A model generated the notes under the pieces. The model saw only the letters and a program-made list of their open reading frames with translations. It was not told the origin of the DNA and made no database searches. From Galeruca laticollis (taxonomy: Eukaryota > Arthropoda > Insecta > Coleoptera > Chrysomelidae): a stretch of 64,000 nucleotides of DNA. Each line of letters opens with the position of its first letter. Position 1 is the stretch's first letter. Of this stretch, positions 11,266 through 22,300 are shown piece after piece. Location: positions 40,548,811 through 40,612,810 of the forward strand of contig OY998180.1 of NCBI GenBank assembly GCA_963921935.1. Direction: 5' to 3'. The position numbers and the translations under genes are program-made.

Positions 11266-12303
11266 TATGTTATGGATGATCTACTTGATTCTTGCATAGT
11301 GAAACTCAACTTCCAACTTCCTTTTTTAAAAAAATTTGTTGATGACATTATCTGTGCAATACCTAATAACAAACATGATCATATTTTAAACATTTTTAAT
11401 GCATACAATGAATTCATACAATTTACTATTGAACATGAGGTAGAAAATAGCATTCCTTTTTTAGACACCAGATTGATAAGAAATGAAAATAATATAATAC
11501 AGTTAGACTGGTATAAAAAACCAATGAGTTCTGAGAGGTACATCAATTATTTTTCAAACCACACAGAAAAGATTAAGATCAATTTAGTACTGACTATGAA
11601 AAATAGAATTCAAAAAATCTGCCATCCAACATTTCAACAAAAAAACTTAAAAAAATTGTATGAAATTTTCATAAATAACTCTTATCCACCTCAACTATTA
11701 AAAAAATTAATTTTCAACACCAGAGTACAAGAAGGAAGAATCACAAATAATGATAATGAGAATAACCAAGAAACTGAACCTAAAAAATATATAGCGATTC
11801 CATATATACAGGATATCTCAACGAATATTTTAAACGTTTTTAAGCATGAAAATCAAATCAAACTAACTTATAAGTATAGATTCACAATTAATAATATTTT
11901 AACGAAAACAAAATATAAGGATGAGGTATTGAAAAAATCTAATGTAGTATATAAGATCTCTTGTAACAATTGTGACAAAGTGTATTATGGACAGACATCT
12001 AGAGTATTAAAAGACAGGGTGACCCAACATAAAAGTGACATAAAACTTAATAAACAATCATGCGCTTTGGCTGAACATAGCATAGAAACTGGGCATCATC
12101 CAAATTTTAATAACATCATGGTTATACATTCGGAATCGCACTATCACAAAAGATCCTGCCTAGAAATGTTTGAGACTGCCTTAGATGAAAAGTCATTGAA
12201 TAAAAAGAGAGAAAGCAACCATGTTAATCACACTTATGCGTATCTTCTCTCATTTAACCAACAACATAAGAACAATCAAATTGTAGATATTTCTAACTTA
12301 TAA
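11266..12303 (+). pseudogene. PLE family B RT C-terminal half with GIY-YIG, 5'-truncated
   Basis: Open without interruption to TAA at 12301-12303, about 345 codons. It holds the RT KFVDDI catalytic motif near 11332, the RT thumb region, and an apparently intact GIY-YIG domain near 11945-12080. The RT finger and palm motifs upstream are missing, so no complete enzyme can be made. This copy shows the intact family C-terminus (ending in IVDISNL), which the downstream copy has lost. Confidence 0.87.
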
Positions 12304-12772
12304 ATATAAACATCTATATAACTAATGAGTTATAACGGAGTTGTTGTGTATATACTACATTCACTCTTGTTATCGTGAGATTGAGTGGGGTAATTAGTGA
12401 GAGTATTATACCTTACAACTTTCGCTCGTTGACAAGGGAGAATATATGATATATAGGACTTCCTTTGTTCATAGGATCATGATTAAGTGACAAGTCATGC
12501 TACTAATAATGAAGACTGTCTCTTAAGTCATAAAGTTGAACACATCAACTAGGTTATGTCTCAATAAAAAAACTGTTACTCCAACTGTGACATATAATGT
12601 TCCTTCAAATCAAAAAGATTCTTTTGAATTAGTACTTAAAAATTATCTATACATAAAATATATTTTTTTTGTTGTTCCGAGTATGAACTATTTTAATATT
12701 TATTAACTCACTTTACACGTAAGTATAAAAAATTGTTAATTAATGAAATGTACCAACATGTCCATATTTCAG

Positions 12773-12812
12773 CCTTGAAAAAGAAAATAAAATTTTTCGA
12801 AACGTTGGGTAG
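12773..12812 (+). ncRNA. Hammerhead-like 3' motif of PLE family B (also at 8964-8999 minus, 15853-15892 plus)
   Basis: CCTTGAAAAAG, an A-rich loop, TTTTTCGAAACGTTGG: an A5/T5 stem II, GAAA, and the palindrome ACGT followed by T. This has the layout of the PLE hammerhead, but the CTGATGA core is degenerate (CTTGAAA). It is repeated in all three family B copies. It may be an inactive ribozyme or a conserved terminal structure. Confidence 0.4.
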
Positions 12813-12896
12813 TAAATAAGAGTTTCATTCAGCCCTACTTACGACGGAATCCCTAAGATATTGAGAGATTTTTGATTTATCTACCGTCAAGAATAC

Positions 12897-15800
12897 CATT
12901 TTGCTTCATTTAATTGTTATGGGGTTTTACCACAGAATTCACCTTGAGTATGGATTAGAAACAGTGAGAAATCTAAAATTTTGGGCAAACACGAACACCA
13001 AACTAGCTTCTATGAGGAACAGAAAAATATTTTTAATTAGATGTAGGAAATTAGGACTAACACCTAATCATATTACCAACTCAATAAAAAATGTAAAAGG
13101 ACTTTTTGATGTAAACGAAGGACATACAGGAGAAAAAATCTACAGATTTCATAAAAGGTTAGAAAACAAGATTTTGAATTTAGAAATTACTAATACACAT
13201 TTAACCGTAAAAAACCTTGAAGAGTCTCTTATCCGATTTGAAAATAAAATATTGATAAAATTACCTAGAATAATTTTCAATGAATTTTTGAACAGACAAA
13301 AATTAACATATGAACATCATTTCCAAAGAATAAAAAACACAAATATACAATAAATAAAATCGTTAAATAACCAATATAACTCTTTCATTAAAACACAACC
13401 AAATTGGATAAAAAACATTTCAAGCGTTGAAATTCCATCAGAAATTCAACAGTTCTTAGCACTTGGAAGTAAGTTTAATATTTCACCTAACGTCAAAGAT
13501 ATTTCTATCAAAAAACTTCTGGCTGATGTTGAAACTATTATTGAACAATGTAATTCAAAAAAACAAAATATTTATAGATCTCAAATAACTAATATATTAA
13601 CCAACTTTTTTCATAAACCAACATCATATAATTATTTACAGACACTATTTAGGCAAAGTAGTGTTTTTTTAAAAAATAATCCTTCAATAATGGTTACCAG
13701 ATCAGACAAAGGCAACGTAACAGTGATAATGGATAAATCTGAATATATAACCTTATCCTATAACATATTAAATGATGAAAAATATTATAAACAACTCAAA
13801 AATGATCCCACTTCTACGTTACAGCAAAAAGCAAACAAATTAGTATCATCACTTAAAAAACAAAAATTTATTTCTGAACAACAAGCCAAAAGTTTAACAA
13901 CTTATAATCAGACATCTCCTAAGTTTTATGGACTTCCCAAGATACACAAGCCCACCCTTTCTTTAAGACCTATTGTTTCATCGATTAATGCACCAAACAG
14001 TAATATTACTAAATTCATAACTGATATCCTTACAAATGCATACAATTGTAATAATGACTATTATGTTGAAGATTCTTTTCATTTTTCATCCTTTATAAAT
14101 GACAAACAGTTACCAAGAAGTTATGTACTTATTAGTCTTGATGTGGTTTCCTTGTTTAGTAATATTCCAATACAACTTTTTAAACAAAGCGTTGCAAAAA
14201 GATGGGATCGTATAAAAAATTACACCAATATTTCAAAAAATGTCTTTGTTAATTTATTAGACTTTATTTTTGATTCCACTTATTGTAACTTTGAAGGAAA
14301 ATATTTTAAGCAAATTTTAGGTACACCAATGGGACAATTTATAAGTCCAATAGCTGCACAGTATGTTATGGATGATCTACTTGATTCTTGCATAGTGAAA
14401 CTCAACTTCCAACTTCCTTTTTTAAAAAAATTTGTTGATGACATTATCTGTGCAATACCTAATAACAAACATGATCATATTTTAAACATTTTTAATGCAT
14501 ACAATGAATTCATACAATTTACTATTGAACATGAGGTAGAAAATAGCATTCCTTTTTTAGACACCAGATTGATAAGAAATGAAAATAATATAATACAGTT
14601 AGACTGGTATAAAAAACCAATGAGTTCTGAGAGGTACATCAATTATTTTTCAAACCACACAGAAAAGATTAAGATCAATTTAGTACTGACTATGAAAAAT
14701 AGAATTCAAAAAATCTGCCATCCAACATTTCAACAAAAAAACTTAAAAAAATTGTATGAAATTTTCATAAATAACTCTTATCCACCTCAACTATTAAAAA
14801 AATTAATTTTCAACACCAGAGTACAAGAAGGAAGAATCACAAATAATGATAATGAGAATAACCAAGAAACTGAACCTAAAAAATATATAGCGATTCCATA
14901 TATACAGGATATCTCAACGAATATTTTAAACGTTTTTAAGCATGAAAATCAAATCAAACTAACTTATAAGTATAGATTCACAATTAATAATATTTTAACG
15001 AAAACAAAATATAAGGATGAGGTATTGAAAAAATCTAATGTAGTATATAAGATCTCTTGTAACAATTGTGACAAAGTGTATTATGGACAGACATCTAGAG
15101 TATTAAAAGACAGGGTGACCCAACATAAAAGTGACATAAAACTTAATAAACAATCATGCGCTTTGGCTGAACATAGCATAGAAACTGGGCATCATCCAAA
15201 TTTTAATAACATCATGGTTATACATTCGGAATCGCACTATCACAAAAGATCCTGCCTAGAAATGTTTGAGACTGCCTTAGATGAAAAGTGAAAAGCAACC
15301 ATGTTAATCACACTTATGCGTATCTTCTCTCATTTAACCAACAACATAAGAACAATCAAATTGTAGATATTTCTAACTTATAAATATAAACATCTATATA
15401 ACTAATGAGTTATAACGGAGTTGTTGTGTATATACTACATTCACTCTTGTTATCGTGAGATTGAGTGGGGTAATTAGTGAGAGTATTATACCTTACAACT
15501 TTCGCTCGTTGACAAGGGAGAATATATGATATATAGGACTTCCTTTGTTCATAGGATCATGATTAAGTGACAAGTCATGCTACTAATAATGAAGACTGTC
15601 TCTTAAGTCATAAAGTTGAACACATCAACTAGGTTATGTCTCAATAAAAAAACTGTCACTCCAACTGTGACATATAATGTTCCTTCAAATCAAAAAGATT
15701 CTTTTGAATTAGTACTTAAAAATTATCTATACATAAAATATATTTTTTTTGTTGTTCCGAGTATGAACTATTTTAATATTTATTAACTCACTTTACACGT

Positions 15801-15984
15801 AAGTATAAAAAATTGTTAATTAATGAAATGTACCCACATGTCCATATTTCAGCCTTGAAAAAGAAAATAAAATTTTTCGAAACGTTGGGTAGTAAATAAG
15901 AGTTTCATTCAGCCCTACTTACGACGGAATCCCTAAGATATTGGGAGATTTTTGATTTATCTACCGTCAAGAATACCATTTTGC

Positions 15985-15987
<3 letters not shown>
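12897..15987 (+). mobile_element. PLE family B, nearly full-length copy
   Basis: A 3.09-kb unit from just after the preceding copy's terminus to its own terminus CATTTTGCTTCAT at 15987, where (TA)n begins. It contains one long reading frame with a single internal stop, and a ~620-bp 3' region identical apart from a few bases to those of the other copies. It is the template for understanding the two truncated copies upstream. Confidence 0.88.
12919..15291 (+). pseudogene. PLE family B full RT-GIY-YIG ORF, one stop codon and a C-terminal deletion
   Basis: ATG at 12919 opens a frame that runs to TAA at 13351-13353, continues in the same frame through the RT, and ends at 15291, about 790 codons overall. 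The N-terminal 140 residues are Lys/Asn-rich with no known fold. The RT motifs lie at FYGLPKIHKP near 13921, SLDVVSLFSNI near 14131, GTPMGQFISP near 14320 and KFVDDI near 14430, with GIY-YIG near 15040. A 16-bp deletion after LDEK (near 15288) gives an early stop and removes about 40 residues present in the 11.3-12.3 kb copy. The internal TAA may be a CAA change. So few lesions suggest recent loss. Confidence 0.87.
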
Positions 15988-16048
<61 letters not shown>

Positions 16049-16055
16049 ATATATT

Positions 16056-16095
<40 letters not shown>
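15988..16095. repeat. (TA)n microsatellite
   Basis: Long TA tract with a few interruptions, between the PLE family B terminus and the satellite block. Confidence 0.95.
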
Positions 16096-16096
<1 letters not shown>

Positions 16097-17105
16097 CAAA
16101 GAAGATGAAGGAATATCGCGTGATCTGTTAACAACAACAAAGAGATTCATGGGTAATTCACGCAAAATAAAGAGCTACTGAAATAGAGGTAACCGTGGAC
16201 ATGCATGTTTCTGGCTTATTTTGCCTCTTCAGCACGGCATAACCAAATAAGGATGTGAAATTTGGGAGCAAAGATGTTGATCGAAACATGGGAAAACACA
16301 AAATAACGGATTTCAGCAGAAAAACCAAACGCTCATTTGTGTCTTCAATTGGAAGATCCCGAGTTTTCAGGACAACAGCCAACATGGACACGGAGGCGCA
16401 TATGGGTCCACCGCCATGAACCTTCCGACCCATAATAGTAAATAACAAAGAAGATGTAGGAATATCGCGTGATATGTTAACAACAACAAAGAGATTCATT
16501 GGTAATTCACGCAAAATGAAGGGCTACTGAAATAGAGTGGTAACCGTGGACATGCATGTTTCTGGCTCATTTTGCCTCTTCAGCACGGCATAACCAAATA
16601 AGGATGTGAAATTTGGGAGCAAAGATGTTAATCGAAACATGGGAAAACACAAAGTAACGGATTTCAGCAGGGAAACCAAACGCTCATTTGTGTCTTCAAT
16701 TGGGAGATCCCGAGTTTTCAGGACAACAACCAACATCGACACGGAGGCGAATATAACCCAGCGCCATGAACCTTCCGACCCATAGTAAATAACAAAGAAA
16801 ATGTAGGAATATCGCGTGATATGTTAACAACAACAAAGAGATTCATGGGTAATTCACGCAAAATAAAGGGCTACTGAAATAGAGTGATAACCATGGACAT
16901 GCATGTTTCTGGCTCATTTTGCCTCTTCAGTACGGCATAACCAAATAAGGATGTGAAATTTGGGAGCAAAGATGTTAATCGAAACATGGGAAAACACAAA
17001 GTAACGGATTTCAGCAGGGAAACCAAACGCTCATTTATGTCTTCAATTAGAAGATCCCGAGTTTTCAGGACAACAACCAACATCAACACGGAGGCGTATA
17101 TAGCC
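16096..17105 (-). repeat. 350-bp satellite, three units (orientation 1)
   Basis: Three head-to-tail units with period about 346-350 bp, anchored by AGAGATTCATGGGTAATTC near 16142, 16492 and 16840. The units differ by a few percent. On the minus strand each unit is almost entirely open, giving 72-118-codon ORFs containing LKTRDLPIEDTNERLV and NFTSLFGYAVLKRQNEPETC. The frame resembles no known protein. Confidence 0.85.
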
Positions 17106-18888
17106 ACCCCCGTGAATTACCCATGAATCTCTTTGTCGTTGTTAACATTTCACGCGATATTCCTACATCTTCTTTGTTATTTACTATGGCTCTGAAGGCT
17201 CATGGCAGGGGGGCTATATGCGCCTCCGTGTCGTTGTTGGTTGTTGTCGTGAAAACTCGGGATCTTCCAATTGAAGACACAAATGAGCGTTTGGTTTCCA
17301 TGCTGAAATCCGTTATTTTGTGTTTTCCCATGCTTCGATTAACAACTTTGCTCCCAAATTTCACATACTTATTTGGTTATGCCTTGCTGAAGAGGCAAAA
17401 TGAGCCAGAAACATGCATGTCCACGGTTACCACTCTATTTCAGTAGCCCTTTATTTTGCGTGCATTACCCATGAATCTCTTGGTTGTTGTTAGCATATCA
17501 CGCGATATTCCTACATCTTTTTTGTTATTTAGTATGGGTCGGAAGGTTTTACGGCTGGGGGGGGGGGGGCTATATGCGCCTCCTTGTTGACGTTGGTTGT
17601 TGTCCTGAAAACTCGGGATCTTCCAATTGAAGACACAAATGAGCGTTTGGTTTCCCTGCTGAAGTCAGTTACTTTGTGTTTTCCCATGTTTCGATTAACA
17701 TATTTGCTCCCAAATTTCACATCCCTATTTGGTTATGCCGTGCTGAAGAGGCAAAATGAGCCAGAAACATGCATGTCCACAGTTACCACTCTATTTCAGT
17801 AGCCCTCTATGTTGCGTGAATTACCCATGAATCTCTTTGTTGTTGTAACCATATCAAGCGATATTCCTACATCTTCTTTGTTATTTACTATGGGTCGGAA
17901 GGATCATGGCGGGGGGCTATATGCGCCTCCGTGTCGATGTTGGTTGTTGTCCTGAAAAGTCGGGATCTTCCAATTGAAGACACAAATGAGCGTTTGGTTT
18001 CCCTGCTGAAATCCGTTACTTTGTGCTTTCCCATGTTTCGATTAACATCTTTGCTCCCAAATTTCACATCCTTATTTGGTTATGCCATGTTCAAGAGGCA
18101 AAATTAACCAGAAACATGCATGTCCACGGTTACCACTCTATTTCAGTAGACCTTCATTTTGCGTGAATTACCCATGAATCTCTTTGTTGTTGTTAACATA
18201 TCACGCGATATTCCTACATCTTCTTTGTTATTTACTATGGATCGGAAGGTTCATGGCGGGAGGGCTATATGCGCCTCCGTGTCGATGTTGGTTGTTGTCC
18301 TGAAAACTCGGGATCTTCCAATTGATGACACAAATGAGCGTATGGTTTCCCTGCTGAAATCTGTTACTTTGTGTTTTCCCATGTTTCGATTAACATCTTT
18401 GCTCTCAAATTTCACATACTTATTTGGTTATGCCGTGCTGAAAAGGCAAAATGGACCAGAAACATGCTTGTCCACGGGTACCACTCTATTTCAGTAGCCC
18501 TTCATTTTGCGTGAATTACCCATGAATCTCTTTGTTTTGGTAGCATATAACGCGAGATTCCTACATATTCTTTGTTATATACTATGGGACGGAAGGTTCA
18601 TGGCGGGGGGGCTATATGCGCCTCCGTGTCGATGTTGGTTGTTGTCCTGAAAACTCAGGATCTTCCATTTGAAGACACAAATGAGCGTTTGGTTTCCCTG
18701 CTGAGATCCGTTTCTTTGTATTTTCGCATGTTTCGATTAACATCTTTGCTCCCAAATTCCACATCCTTATTTGCTTATGCCGTGCTGAAGAGGCAAACTG
18801 AACCAGAAACATGCATGTCCACGGTTACCACTCTATTTCAGTAGCCCTTTATTTTGCGTGAATTACCCATGAATCTCTTTGTTGTTAT
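17106..18888 (+). repeat. 350-bp satellite, five units (orientation 2)
   Basis: The same unit in the opposite orientation: five copies anchored by TTACCCATGAATCTC near 17116, 17466, 17821, 18168 and 18517, with the sixth anchor at 18868 ending the array. Orientation switches at about 17106 without a spacer, forming a large inverted structure with the block to the left. The same reading frame stays mostly open on the plus strand, although two units are broken. Confidence 0.85.
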
Positions 18889-18895
18889 ATATATA

Positions 18896-19334
18896 TGTTT
18901 CGGAGAATGAAAATGTTTTTCGTTACATATGAAAGGTTACAAATTACATGTAAAAAGTATTATACAAGCAAATCGCCCAAAACTGGTATTCTTACCTGAA
19001 GGTCCCGGACGATCTTCTGCGGGGTTGCAACCCTTCTTCGAAGTGATATAATGGACTGTATCAGGGGTTCAATGGGTTTTATTAAGGTCTTTGGCACTAG
19101 CGCGGTAAATACACTACTTTGAACTGTTCACTTCGACAACTGTTCTGCTTCTGTGTGTTTGGAGAACTGGGTTTTTAAATTAAACATAATGTGTATATAC
19201 CGTGTGTCCGCTAGGTATAAAAATACCACCAACGATTTGCTTGAGATTTAAACATTTAAATTTTATAATTAAATAACCTCACATATTAACTATATATCAT
19301 AACTAATTAAAATAAAATTAATGAATACTTAACA
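18896..19334 (-). repeat. BEL/Pao 3' LTR
   Basis: 439 bp. On the minus strand it starts TGTTAAGTATTC and ends CTCCGAAACA. It contains AATAAAACCCATTG as a candidate polyadenylation signal and TATA-like words near 19190 and 19265. Confidence 0.93.
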
Positions 19335-19350
19335 TACCCCCCACCAAAAT
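19335..19350 (-). promoter_or_regulatory. BEL/Pao polypurine tract
   Basis: Minus strand ATTTTGGTGGGGGGTA lies directly against the 3' LTR, the position and composition expected of the plus-strand primer. Confidence 0.75.
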
Positions 19351-19369
19351 ACATAGTATTTTAACTAAC

Positions 19370-22300
19370 TTATTTAGAACATGTTGGTAAAGGACATAAC
19401 TTTACCGTTGGTCTTTGAAGAAGACCCTGAGTGGTTCTGACATTAGCAACTCTTGCAATACCATCAGAACCCGGAAATAACTTCACAATTCTTCCCAATT
19501 TCCAATTTAAAGATGGGACATTGTTATCTTTAATAATAACTAGGTCGTTAAGTTTGAGTGGAATTTGTTGATTTAGCCATTTATTTCGCTGTTGTAGTGT
19601 ATTTAAATATTCACTATGCCACCGTTTCCACACATCTTGCTGTAGTCTTTGTATAAGCTGCCATCGATCCAACTGGTTCATATTTAAATGGGAAAGATCT
19701 GGATCGGCAACTGCCGTTGGCGGCTTTAACATAAGAAAATGACTTGGGGTTAACACGGATAAATCATTGGGGTCTGAACTTGAAGAATAGAGCGGCCTGG
19801 AATTGAGAATAGCTTCAATCTGAGCTAATAGGGTGTAAAACTCTTCAAAAGTTAAAACTTGAGAGCCAACAACTCGAAAAATATGAGTTTTAACAGACTT
19901 TATTCCCGCTTCACTAAGACCGTTAAAATGGGGACCGGACGGAGGAGAAAATGAAAATTTTATTTTTTCTGATCCACAAGCCTTTTGCATATATTCATGA
20001 AGAATGCGAGTAGCCCCTACAAAGTTGGTTGCATTATCACAAAAAATATGGGTGCATCTGCCTCGACGGGCAACAAACCGACGCAAAGCAGCAATAAACG
20101 CATCCGAAGAGAGACTTGATACTAACTCCAAGTGTACGGCTTTTGTGGCGAAACACACAAAAATACAAATATAGGCCTTTTGTGACTTAATTCCACGTCC
20201 TTGAAGGGGAGTGACTAAGAAGGGACCTCCATAATCAGTGCCTACACAAGAAAATGGTTTAATTTGGTTGACGCGGGTAGGAGGTAAGTTTCCCATGAAA
20301 GGTTCGTGGGCCACCGGTTTCAGTTTAAAGCATCGAATACAGCGGCTCAACACACTCCGAATTGCACGTTTGGAAGAGAGAATCCAAAAATTCTGAGCAA
20401 TTAGGAAATGTAAGTGCTGTAAACCTGGATGAAAATATGTTTTATGAACGGACTCAATTATTAAATCTGTCAAACGATGTTGACGGGGTAGAATTGCTGG
20501 AAATTTTGTATCATAAGACAATCCTGAGAACTTCAAGCGTCCCCCCACCCTCAAAACACCCCCGCTGTCCAGAAAAGGACTCAACTTTCTAAAAGGTTTT
20601 GATAAGGTGGTGCCTGCTTCCAAATTTTCAATTTCTTGTGCGAAACAAATATGTTGCACTCGTTTTGTGAGAACCATTAAAGCTTTGTGGAGTTCTGAGT
20701 CAGTGAAATAATCCCATGATTTATTTTGAGGATTTCTTAAATTTGCTACAAAGCGTAGCGCATAAGCAATAATTCGTTGAATTTTACTCAAGGATGAGTA
20801 TTTGTCCAATAGAAGATCTAATGTGTCCAAAGACATAAGTGTTACAAGAACTGAGGGTTTTTCTTCCGGACAGGAAACTGGAGAAAATTTAGGATTGGAC
20901 CACAGGGGCTTTGGAGACATTAACCAAGGAGGCCCCTCAAACCACAACGGATGATTAAGAATTTGACTGGGCATAAGACCACGAGAGGCACAATCGGCTG
21001 GATTATCGGAGCTTTCAACAAAATGCCAACGGTCAGGGGGAACCTTTTCTTGTATGTGAGCTACACGATGACCGACAAAAGTTTTCCAGCGGGAAGCGGG
21101 TGATTTAATCCATGATAGGGTTACCATTGAATCAGACCAAGCAAAAATTTCACTAATTTGGAGGTTATCTCGGAATGCGTTAAGGACAAATTCTATTAAA
21201 TTGGAGAGTAGAACAGCTGCACACAGTTCTAGTCGGGGAATTGAAAGAGTTTTAAGTGGGGCCACTCTAGATTTAGCGGCAATTAGGCAGATTTTGGAAG
21301 CGTTATTCTCTGAAGTAAATTTAAAATATATTACACTGGAGTACCCTTTCTCTGAACTATCTGCAAAGCCATGCAGTTTACAAGAAATATATTTATTAGG
21401 TAAGCAGCGAGGAATATTAATATGTGAGAGGAGCGGAAGTTCAGTTTTATACTGATTCCATTTGTCGACTATGTCCGAAGGGGGTATTTGATCCCAATCT
21501 AAACCCAAACTCCAAAGTCGTTGTAAGAGATGTTTAGCTAGGAATGAGAGTGGAGCTAAGAACCCAAGGGGGTCATACATTCGAGCAACTTCTGAGAGTA
21601 TTATACGTTTAGAACAGAATCTGTCAAGGGGTTGAATATCATAAGAGAAAACATCTAAGGAGTTATTCCACCGCAATCCTAAAACTTTTACCACAAGGTC
21701 ATGGGAATCAAAAGAAGACAAGGAGTGTTGGCAAACCTCAGCAGGGAGACACTGCATTAACTGAGGATTATTACATGCCCATTTTCGAAGAAGAAAACCT
21801 CCTCTTTCCAGCATCGAAATTAATTCTGATTGAAGAAGTTTGGCTTCCTGTAGAGTTGAGGCACCTGTGATAATATCGTCAATATAGATATCAGAGGATA
21901 AACACTTTGCAGCTCGAGGAAAATTTTCCCTTTCCTCTTGTACTAACTGCTGAATTGTACGAAGGGCCAGGAAAGGAGCGGACGATACTCCATAAGTAAC
22001 AGTAGTAAGCTTAAAATCTTGGACGGGATCTTCCGGAGCGAAGCGCCAAAGAATTCTTTGGTAATTCTGGTGCTCTTCCGATATTGATATTTGCCTATAC
22101 ATTTGCTTAATATCAGCAATAAAAGTAAAAGGATGAAGTCGGAATCGCAATAAAATTTCGATTATATCCTTTTGCAACTTTTGTTCTATGAAAAGAGTGT
22201 CGATCAGCGAAAAACCTGCAGGAGATTTGCAGGAAGCATCAAATACAACCCTAAGCTTGGTTGTAGCACTATTAGGATTTATGACGTAATGATGTGGGAT

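Larger units (their letters stand above)
11266..12896 (+). mobile_element. PLE family B, 5'-truncated direct copy
   Basis: Matches 14361-15987 of the full copy almost base for base. It begins within the RT coding sequence (at the MDDLLDSC segment) and ends with the family terminus CATTTTGCTTCAT, immediately followed by the start of the next copy. It is therefore the upstream member of a direct tandem pair, the usual arrangement of PLEs, in which the upstream partial copy acts as a pseudo-LTR. Confidence 0.88.

Noticed and set aside
16158..18844. Repeated 66-118-codon ORFs with similar protein sequences
   Set aside because: They are the same frame of the 350-bp satellite unit, not separate genes; no start context, splice sites or family match.
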